The notes under the pieces are model-generated. The model saw nothing but the letters and a program-made list of their open reading frames with translations. It did not search any database and was not told the DNA's origin. Made by a program: the position numbers and the translations under genes. This document shows positions 8,903 through 18,300 of a DNA stretch of 22,694 bases, one piece after another. Within the stretch, counting starts at the first letter, position 1, and each line of letters starts with the position of its first letter. The DNA is from an uncultured Clostridia bacterium (GTDB taxonomy: Bacteria; Bacillota; Clostridia; Christensenellales; Borkfalkiaceae), in the NCBI GenBank assembly GCA_937915565.1, contig CALDMH010000145.1, forward strand, positions 1 through 22,694, given 5' to 3'.

Positions 8903-11701
8903 TTACTTTATTTTGCCGTCGTATATGACCGTATCGCTATACGGCGAAGCTCTGTACGTTTTTGACTTTGCAACTATCGTTATTTCGTGAGATTTACCGT
9001 CCATATACGAATAAGGAATCGTATATTCGTTCGTCTTCACCGTCTGAACGACGAAACCGTCGATTAAAACGGCGTATTCGCTCGCGTTGGCGACTTTATC
9101 CCACGTCACTTTGCCGGAGGAAATCTGAACGTTCTTCGGAGCGGCAAGCTGCTCTTCCGTCCAGACGTAAACGTTAAGGTCGAGCGAGTTATCCAAAGGC
9201 CTTACGCAAAGATTGCCTTTTTTGAACACATCGTTCTTACCTCTCACGAAGCCCTTCGACGTGAGGAATTTATATACCTTTTCAAGCGAAGAATCGATGG
9301 TGTAATCTAAATCGAGCGCAACGTCGTAATAGAACATCACCGCGTTTTGCTTTATGGTGTTTCCGAGTACGTCCGTCGTCGAGAAAGACGAAATCATTCC
9401 GAAACCGTAAGTGTCGCCAAGACAGTTTTTATCTCCGAAGAACGGAAGTTCCGCTCCGCGAATTGCGAAAAGGTCGTTTCCGAAAAATCCTTTTTCGCCG
9501 TTGCCGCCGAACATATAGTCCTTTGCGGAAACGTATCTTTCTTTTTCGTCGTCCTTTCCGTCGTTTACGGTTATATCGACCTTGCTCCAACCGTTCGGGA
9601 TTTCTCTCGTTGCCGTAGCGTTTATGGCGGTCGTCGTTTTAGAATCTATCGTAGCTTTGTTGTAATCTTCGTAGTCTATCTGAATAAGCCCCGTCATATA
9701 GGACATATCGTAATAAAACGCCGTGTTTTCGATATACCATTTACCGTTGTCGCCGCGTTTAACCACGACGTAAGGCGAAATGGTGTTTCCGGAGGTATCG
9801 CGAGCGACGCTTGCAAACAAACCGAACAACTGGTCGTCGTTGCCGAGGCCTTTATAGAAGGTCGTCGCAACGCGGCACATAGTGGTGTCTACGAAGAAAT
9901 AATATTCGTCGTAACCTTCGGAATCGGTGTGAATAACACCCGTAAATATTTCCGGCGAGAACTCGAACGAAGGCTTGGAACTATCGAAGCCGTCCGTGAA
10001 CGCTCTGGTGGGAGTGAAAGAAAGGCTGTCGCTTGCGGTATCCTTGTTGCGAACGTCGTAAAACGCGTTGTAAATATCCGTTCTGCCGTTAAGCTTTTTA
10101 TAGCCGTACATTCCGTATTTTTGAGGGTTCCTGACGAGTCGGTTATTTTCGACAACCACGTCGCACGGGACGAAATATCTGTAATTTTCCGTTACGGTTT
10201 CGTCGTAACCCGTCTTTTTGTTGCTTTGAACTCCGAGATTGCTTATTTGCTCGTTCGTGAATTTAACCGTGTACGATTTGAGCGACCTCATATTTTTAAC
10301 GGCTTCGTCGAGAATGGAAAGCTCCTTGTATCTCGTTTGGCTTGCTTCCGATTCAACGTCGTTTTTATACTCTTCGAGAGTTTTGAATTTGCTTATCGTT
10401 TTAACTTCTACGGTGTCGTCGGCGTTGAACGCGGCGCGAAGCGTTTGCGCGGAAACGTAACCTTCGACAACCGAAAGCGAATCCTCGGATTCCGCGGAAA
10501 TACCTATTATTTCGTCGCCGTCGATGATAAGTTCGAATTTGGTGGCGTCGAAATCGTACGGGTTTGCCGAAGCAACCATCTTTTTAACCTTATCGAAACC
10601 GTTTTTCGAGGTGTCGTAAGTGTAACGCCAACTATCGTTATCGAGATAGAAATCGGAAACGCTGAGCCCTTTGAAGTTGTTGTATAATCCGGCGTCTTCC
10701 CAACTTAACGTAAGTCCGTCGTCGTCCTTCATCGGGTAAAGTTCTTCCTCGTTCATAAGGCTTACGCCTATCTCGCAAGCGTTGCCGGCAGAGTCCTTTC
10801 TACAATAAAGCTGCTGCGCTATGCCGTTGGAGTTTACGTATTCCGCCGACCAGGTGTTTCTCGTTTTGGGGTTTTCGTCCTTATCTCCGCTCATACTCGT
10901 TTTTATCGTGAGCGTCTGCGTGGTGTAAAGTTTTCCTCTTCCGGAAGTCGCTCTTTCGTAAACGTCTATCGAAACGTAACCCTCGAAGCCGAGTTTATCC
11001 GAAACGGAAACGCTGTCGAGCATAGCCTGCGTGAGCATCGGCTTCGCAACGACTTCCACAGCCTTGCGGGCTTTTGCGGAGGGGTAAGTAACGGAAGTCG
11101 CTTCCACTATCACGTCGTTATCTCCGCTGACGTCGTCCGCCGCCACGACGGTAAATTCGTTACCTCTCGTGGAAGTGGATTCGACGAGCTCTTTGCCCGA
11201 AACTATTTTCCATTCGACCGAAGTATCCGCGCCTTCCTGCGCGTTGTTTACGGTCGCTTTGAATTTCGCCGTGTTTTTACCCGATTCCGTCGCGCCGCTT
11301 TTTATGGTTTTCACGTCGCAGGTTATAGCGACCTGCACGACCGACGGATTGAACGGAGCGACGTACGGCTCGTATTCGATTGACGCACTCTTTTCCGTAT
11401 CGAAAGTTCCGTTGGAGGTTTTAACCACCGCCTGAACGGAAACCGTCCATTTTTTGTTTGCGTCCGGAAGTTTGAACGATTCGGTCGTAACGAATTCGCG
11501 TTCGTCGCCGTAATAGACGTAATACATAACCGCGTTTGCAACTTTATCCCACGTTACCACGCCGTTTTCGTCAACGGAGAGATTTTCGGGAGCGGGGAAA
11601 GAAGAAGTCGTTTGACTTTCGGTTTGTTTGCCGCAGGACACGATGAACGCGAACGCCATCGAAACGGCAAGCAATAAACATAATATTCTTTTTATTTTCA
11701 T
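8903..11701 (-). CDS. Large lipoprotein bracketed by two FN3-like domains (932 aa)
   Basis: The ATG at 11701 is preceded by AGGAGG 8 nt away, overlapping the TAA of the upstream gene. The signal peptide ends in FIVSCGK with Cys23 as the lipid site. Residues 36-112 form a fibronectin type III-like domain, and residues 853-932 form a second one at the very C-terminus; both contain the identical stretch TWDKVANA. Residues 120-220 are an Ig-like domain. LTQAMLD at 223 begins the part that is paralogous to the 948-aa lipoprotein: two beta-rich modules (about 223-460 and 467-720) and a mixed C-terminal domain (about 724-850) with FLTSKGFVRG. It is probably an anchored surface protein whose FN3 and Ig units act as spacers or contact sites. 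No catalytic residues are evident. The ligand is unknown; lipid, peptide or partner-protein binding are all possible. Confidence 0.85.
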   Translation of the reverse strand: MKIKRILCLLLAVSMAFAFIVSCGKQTESQTTSSFPAPENLSVDENGVVTWDKVANAVMYYVYYGDEREFVTTESFKLPDANKKWTVSVQAVVKTSNGTFDTEKSASIEYEPYVAPFNPSVVQVAITCDVKTIKSGATESGKNTAKFKATVNNAQEGADTSVEWKIVSGKELVESTSTRGNEFTVVAADDVSGDNDVIVEATSVTYPSAKARKAVEVVAKPMLTQAMLDSVSVSDKLGFEGYVSIDVYERATSGRGKLYTTQTLTIKTSMSGDKDENPKTRNTWSAEYVNSNGIAQQLYCRKDSAGNACEIGVSLMNEEELYPMKDDDGLTLSWEDAGLYNNFKGLSVSDFYLDNDSWRYTYDTSKNGFDKVKKMVASANPYDFDATKFELIIDGDEIIGISAESEDSLSVVEGYVSAQTLRAAFNADDTVEVKTISKFKTLEEYKNDVESEASQTRYKELSILDEAVKNMRSLKSYTVKFTNEQISNLGVQSNKKTGYDETVTENYRYFVPCDVVVENNRLVRNPQKYGMYGYKKLNGRTDIYNAFYDVRNKDTASDSLSFTPTRAFTDGFDSSKPSFEFSPEIFTGVIHTDSEGYDEYYFFVDTTMCRVATTFYKGLGNDDQLFGLFASVARDTSGNTISPYVVVKRGDNGKWYIENTAFYYDMSYMTGLIQIDYEDYNKATIDSKTTTAINATATREIPNGWSKVDITVNDGKDDEKERYVSAKDYMFGGNGEKGFFGNDLFAIRGAELPFFGDKNCLGDTYGFGMISSFSTTDVLGNTIKQNAVMFYYDVALDLDYTIDSSLEKVYKFLTSKGFVRGKNDVFKKGNLCVRPLDNSLDLNVYVWTEEQLAAPKNVQISSGKVTWDKVANASEYAVLIDGFVVQTVKTNEYTIPYSYMDGKSHEITIVAKSKTYRASPYSDTVIYDGKIK

Positions 11702-11713
11702 AGCCGTTCCTCC

Positions 11714-12304
11714 TTAATCTCCGTAAGAATAAGTGATTTTAAGCGACGCGGCAAGGCCTTTGCCGGTCGTATAATAACAGTTTATCGTCGAAACGCGGCC
11801 GCTTTTAAACGCAACCTCGACGTTTATATTTCCGTCCACGGAAAGCGTGGCGTCGGGGAAAAACCGTCTTGCGTTTTGAGCGGAAACCTTACCTTTGAAA
11901 GTGTTTCCTCTGAAAGAATAGCCCTTCTCGAACAAACTCTTATCGAGATTTACCGCCACGAGCGAGGCTCTGTCGATAACTCCTTTTTCGGTTGAAGAAG
12001 TTTCTTCCGTTTCCATTTTGAATTCGTTCAACTTCTTCGAGGTGGTTACTATCTCGGCTTCGTCGCCACTGACGAAAGTTATCTTTTCCGTTTTTTCCGC
12101 TGCGGTGAATTCGCCGTCCTTAATTTCGGCAACTTTTTCGACGGAAACGACGCCGTCAACCGAATTATCGTACATCTGCTTCATTTTGGAAGCGGAATTG
12201 CCGAGCGTCAACACGAGCGTTAAAATTATCGCTGCAACGACTACCGCGGCAACCGCCGCAACGATTATTACGTTTTTCTTAATCCAAGCAAGAATCAATT
12301 TCAT
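11714..12304 (-). CDS. Small single-pass membrane protein with external domain (196 aa)
   Basis: The preferred start is ATG at 12304-12302, because GAGGTGG lies 6 nt upstream, next to the TGA of the protease gene (12318-12316). An in-frame GTG at 12319 would add five residues and overlap that stop, but it lacks a matching ribosome binding site. After a short basic N-terminus (MKLILAWIKKN) there is one strong membrane segment at about residues 11-35, rich in Val, Ala, Ile and Leu. The remaining 155 or so residues should lie outside the cell. They are beta-rich and end in strands such as INVEVAFKSGRVSTINCYY and LKITYSYG, a pattern also met in the modules of the two paralogous lipoproteins. The gene is very probably translationally coupled to the protease gene. 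I recognise no family. It could be a protease-associated anchor or chaperone; that is inference from position. Confidence 0.75.
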   Translation of the reverse strand: MKLILAWIKKNVIIVAAVAAVVVAAIILTLVLTLGNSASKMKQMYDNSVDGVVSVEKVAEIKDGEFTAAEKTEKITFVSGDEAEIVTTSKKLNEFKMETEETSSTEKGVIDRASLVAVNLDKSLFEKGYSFRGNTFKGKVSAQNARRFFPDATLSVDGNINVEVAFKSGRVSTINCYYTTGKGLAASLKITYSYGD

Positions 12305-12315
12305 ACTCTTCCACC

Positions 12316-15300
12316 TCACAAGAACCTTTTGGCAAACGCCACTATCGCCAGCCCGATTATCGAACCGGCAAACGGTAACGATTCGTTTGAAGAAGCCTGA
12401 TTTTTTGCGGAGGTTTCCTCCTCTTCGGTTTCCTTAAATCTGTAACTCGTTGCCGCAAACAGCGCGTCGGTTTCCTGCTCTGCGCTTAAAATATAATCGC
12501 CGAAGGAAGAATAGAATGCGTTGTACTTCGTCATATTGAGAACGATTCTGTCCTCGGGAAGAAGCGCGCCGACTTCCGTTGCCAGAGCACGGAACTCTTC
12601 GAGTTTATCCATCTCGAACTTATCGGGAAGAGCGTTGATTTTGCTCTCTATCGCTTTAAGTTTTGCGGACGCTTTTTCCATTTTGAGAAGCCTTACTTTT
12701 TCCTTGGCTTCGAGAACTACGTTTTCGTAAGCTTCCCACTGCTCTTCGGTAAGCCCGAACGATTCGCAGAATTCTTTCTGCCCGGAGGCGTTCATTGCGG
12801 ACGTTGCGTTTACAATCGTCGCTTCGTCGGCAAGCGTAATCTTTCCGCTTTCGAGAATCTCGGAAATGAGTTTAGCGTTTTCGATGAACGTAGCCGTGTT
12901 GGTGTTCATCGCGATATGCTCGCTTCTCATAGCGTTCTCCATATCGAAGTAAACCGTGTAAGGAAGCGAATCGTAACCTTCGAGAACTTCGTTTTTGGGA
13001 AGCACGACCGTAATGGGTTCGTTTTCTCCGAGCAAGCCTATAAAGTTACAATAGTAAAGTTCCGTTCCGTATATATCGGGGAACGCGTGCAGTATTCCGT
13101 AAGCCTTGGCCTTTTCGCTGAGCGATAACGTCGAATTGTAGTTATCTTCAAGCACGGGAGCTTTATACGACGAGAAGAATACCGTGAGTTCGCCCTTGGG
13201 CTTTTCGTTCTTTCTCAAACCGTAATAGAATGCGTAATTGCCGACGTAAGCGACGGATTCGGGAAGAATGATATTCTCGAAATTCCTGTTGCCTGCGGCG
13301 GCGTAAGCCGCTATTCTGTAAGTTCCGTCCATAACTTTGAGCTCGACCACCGTTCTGCGCGTTATATCCGAAAGGTTTGCGGGAACGGCCGTAAGCTGCC
13401 ATTTTCCGTTTTCGTTCTTCGTGTAAAGCGAGCCTTTATCGACCGCCGCCTTATCGCCCAATTTAACGGTTGCGCTCATTCCGCCGTTTCCGAAAGAATC
13501 CGTGAACGTTTCGAGATAAGTACAGCCGTAGAACGCGGCCTCGCCGACCTTTTTAAGATTTTCGGTGACGACGAATCTCGTGAACGATTCGTTTTCTATT
13601 CCCTCGAAGGCGTTGTTGCCTATTTCTTCCAAAGCGGGAGCGTAGAAACCCGAAAGGTTTGTGTATCTGAATGCGTAAGCCCCTATTTTAACGAGGTTTT
13701 CCGCGGTTATATCGCTTGAAAAAGCGGTGCAGTTAAGAAATGCGCCTTCGCCTATTTCCTTAACGCTCGTAAGTTTGATTTTATCGAGAACCGACGCGTC
13801 GTCTCTTCTCTCCGCAACCGTTTGCATAAATGCGTAATCGCCGATATATTCCACGTTTTCGAGGTTTATGGTTCTAAGCGAATCGCATCTGCTGAACATA
13901 TACTGCCCTATTCTCGTTACGGACGCGGGAAGGGTTACCTTTTGAAGCGCGGAGCAAGCGAAGAAGACGTAATTTCCGCTGTAATGCGGTTTATCCAAAG
14001 AATCGGTTTCCTTGCTGTCCTGACCGGCAAGGAAAGTGACCTTCTCGGGAATTGTTACTTCTAAAAGTCCCGTGCCGATAAACGCGCCTTCGCCGATAAA
14101 TTCGAGCGAATCGGGAAGAGAAATACTCGTCATTTTAGGCGCGCCGTAATCGTCCGCCTTAACGTCGTTACCGGAGAACGCTCCGTCGCCGATGTGCGTC
14201 AACGTCGGGGCTTCGCCGTCCTTCGTAAACTTCACGTCAACGAGCGAAGAACAGTTCGTAAACGCGTAGTTCTCTATCTTCTTAACGCCGTAAAGTTTTA
14301 CGGAGTTAAGGCTCGTGCAACCGACAAACGCTTGGAAAGGTATGGTTTCGGTAACGTTATCGAACGTTACGCTGCCGAGCGAAGAGTTTTGGGCAAACGC
14401 CAAAGTGCTCAATTCGAGCATTCCGGACGTTCCGCTCACTCTGTCGAAATCTATCTTTTTAAGCTTCTGGCACATATTGAACGCGCCTACGCCTATCGTG
14501 CCCGCAACGGAAATCGTCTTTCCGTCCGTTTCCTTATCGACGCCGTTGCCGACTTTAACGGTAAGGGATTCCAAACCGGACTGATAGAACGCGCCTTCGC
14601 CGATATTTGCGCCGTTTTCAAGGTTTAACGTAGCCGTTTTCACGCCCGAAGCCCTGAAAGCGTAATCGCCGATAGTTTTAACCGAATCGAAATTGTAAAC
14701 GGTGAGCGGCGAATAATCGTAAGCCGTATCTCCGTTCGAGAGCGTCTTCGTCGCTACGGCGGTGTACGCAAACGCGTAATTGCCGATTGTGACTTTTCCG
14801 TTCTTCGGGAAGGTTATCGAAACGAGGTTTCTGCAATCCTCGAAAGCGTAGTCGCCTATAACGATATTCGCGTTGGTAAGCGTAAGTCTCGTTACGTTCG
14901 TTCCGCTGAACGCACCCGAAGATATTTCCTTTACGTTCGCTCCGACGGTTAAATTGCCGAGAATCGCCGACGTTGCGGCAAGATAATATATCGTTCCGTC
15001 CTTGGAAGTGAGAACTTTTCCGTTGTTTGCGGTGGAATAATAACTGCTTCCGGAGGTCTCGAACGTCGAGAATTTGGTATTTTTGAACGTTGAACCGTCA
15101 ATCGACCTTATTTTGCTGTTTTTCCCGAGTACGAGCGTGGTAAATTTGTTTTTAAGTTTCTGCGGCGCGGTTTTTCCGAACTTCGCCGTAAGAACTTCGT
15201 CGCTTTCGTCCATATAGAAGCAATAGCTTCCGAATTTAGTTTCGCCGTCCGGCAAACGGAATCTGGAAAGCGACGTGGCGTTATAGAACGCCTGTGCGCC

Positions 15301-18300
15301 GAACGATTCCACCGTAACTCCGGTTCCGTAGTTGAAATCCGTCAACGAAACGCATCTCGAAAACGCGCCCGTGCCGACGTTTAAAAGAGAATTAGCAATC
15401 GTAACGCTCTTCAAATCGTAACAATCCGCAAAGCAGAACGCGGGGACTTCCGTTTTTTCGTAAATCTTAACCGATTTCAAACCGGAATTTACGAACATAG
15501 CGGTTGAAAGTTTCGTATGTCCGTCCTCGTTCATCTTGACGGAAGCGAGGCTCGTGCAGTTCTGGAAGGCGTTTGCTCCGGTGTTGCGAAGGTTTTTGAG
15601 GTTTACTTCCTTTATCGAAGCGCAACCCTCGAAAGCCCTTTCGCCGAGCGCGTAAACGTTGGAAAGGTCTATCTTTTCAAGTTTTTCGCATTTTCTGAAC
15701 GCCTGCGCGCCGATGACTATGACGTTTTCGTGGAGCGCGCCGGCAACGGCGTTGCCTTTACCGTCCGAAACGCCGATTGTCGTAAGCTTTTTATCGAGCG
15801 CGAAAGCATATTCCCTTATATACTTCACCGACGTAGGAAGAACTACTTCTTCGAGTTTCGGGCAGTTGTAAAACGCGTATTTACGGATTTCTTCAACGCC
15901 CTCGGGAATTATTACCTTACTTATATATATATTGTCGGAAGGTATCTTGTTGGAATCGTAATCGTCCTCTTTGAGTTCGACGTTGTTATCCGTGGTGTAA
16001 AGACAGAATGCGAAAGAATCGATATAAAGGATACCTTCGTCGTCGGGAATCTTAACGACTCCTTCCTTGCCGTCGATGGTTTCGCCGATACCCTTATAGG
16101 CTATAAGCGTTCTGTTTTCAATTACGAACGGGCTTTTTACCGTTACGGAAACGGACGCCTGAATCGACGAGAATTTACCGGTCGTTTTGTCCTTTGCTCT
16201 TAACCTGATAGTTGCCGAGCCTTCCGCCAGAGCGGTTACTTTTCCGTCTTGGCTAACAAACACCTTGTTACTGTTGGACGAGGAATACACGAGTTCGTAT
16301 TTATCCGAAACGTACCAGGGCTTCATCTGCTCGTAAAGAGTGATTTTCTCCCCGGGGTACATTTTTATTTCGCCCGTCGCGCCGATGAAGTTCACGTCGT
16401 TGGTTTTGCCTATATCGCTCGTTTGCGCGGCTTTCGAAAACGCGAAATCGGTTTTGAAGCGCGAGAATTTCAAAGATTCGAGCCTGTCGCCGCTAACCGA
16501 AGCTTTCACGCCCGACGAAGCCAGCGCCGCAACTACTTTTTCGCTCTCCTCGGCTTTTTTGGCGTTGATTATGATAACCGCCTGCTTACCTTCCCATTTT
16601 TCGGTTACGGTAACGGTGGCTCTTCCCGCCTTTTTAACTTTAAGAATACCCTGCTTAACTTCGACTATATCTTCGTTGGAGGAAGTCCAGATAAGGTGGT
16701 CGAGATACTCGGCGTATTCCCTGTTTTCGCCGACCGTGGAATCGGCGGTGTAAAGATACTGAATAAGGTCTACGACTTCGCCTTCCGTCGTTGGAAGAAT
16801 AAGAAGTTCGGAACTGTCCTTTTCGCCGGTTCTCGTGAACTTGAAGTCGCCTCTCGTTCCGGGGAGCTGACAAATATATATATTAGAGTTGAGCGCGTAG
16901 TCGTCTATCGAGAAGGCGAACGCGTTGGGAATCATTGCGTCGTTTAAAATATCGTCGAGATAATCGGTTATCTCGAAACTTACCTTGGTGTCGCCGCCCT
17001 TAACTCCGTTCAGAACGGGAATCGGGTTTTTGGCAAGGAAAGCGTAAGTCGAATTGGACGTGAACACGATGGGATTTATCGACATTGCGTAATGATTGTC
17101 GTAAATAACCATATCGACGTAATAACGGTCCTTTTTATCGACGGAATCGTATTCCTTTCTGTAACTTACCTCTTTTAAAACGGGAGCTTCGTTATCGAAA
17201 ACGAAATCGAAGGAATAGCTGTTGCGCTTGTTGTTTGCGTAACCCTTGTCGCCGTAATCGAGTTCGCCTTGCATTTTAAGTTCGTAAGTCCTGTTGTTCA
17301 CGAGGTGAAGCGAGGACGAATCGAGTTTGAGATAATCGTAATAAGGAAGCGGCGTGCCGCCCTGCGAGAACGACTTTAACGCGTTGTAATCGATATGACT
17401 CCAAAGTTCTTCGCCCGTAACCTTATCCGTAAGCGTGAATTTCATTTGCTTCGCGCCGCGGAGAAGCCCTGCCAAAACGACGGAAATTCCGTCTATCGCG
17501 CCGAACGTGTCCGAAATGGAAATCTTCTCTTTCGTTGCGGGGATTGCTCCGCCGTATTTGGAGTCCACGTCGTAAAGATACGTGCCGAGCGGAATCATAT
17601 AGTTACGGAAATATTTTCCGTAAGGCGTGGTTGCATAATAATCCGCTTTAACCTTATCGTCTTCGCTGACGGACGGGTCGTGAGCGGTGGTTTCCACTTC
17701 GTAATAGGTTTTATCGAACATCGGAGCTTCCGTCCAGTCGCCGTAGAAGGCAAGGAACGGAGCGTTGAGGTTCACGACTTCGGAATCGTCGTTCGTAAGC
17801 TTAATGAAGCCCTCGACGTACATTCCGTAGGGGAAACGGTCGTCAATATACTTTTTATCTTCTGCGGAAAGCGTGTAAGTCACTTTGACTTTTACGCTGT
17901 TCCAGTCGTTTGCGTTAATTCCGGCGGCGTTGCCTTTAACGGTTATTTTCTTGCCGTCCACCGAGCCGTTTCCGCCCTCGAATTCCACTTTGCAGGAATT
18001 CCCGAGGATATGCGGGGTTTCCGCAACGAATTTATCGTCGGAAGTGGAAACGCTTTCGGTCATTCCTACGAGCGAGAAATCGTAAACGATGTCGGTCTCG
18101 CCCATATTCACGACGTTGAACTTCATCTCGTAAACGCCCGTTCTGTTCGGGTCGTCTTTAAGTTCGAGTTTGCTTCTGTCAGAGCCGTCCACGGTTATAT
18201 AACCGCTCGTCGTGGTAGTTCTGGTAATATCGGCAAGTCCCGCGCCTTGTTTTCTCGGAGAATAAGGATTGTTCTCTTCGTTTATCGCTATGCCCGCCGT

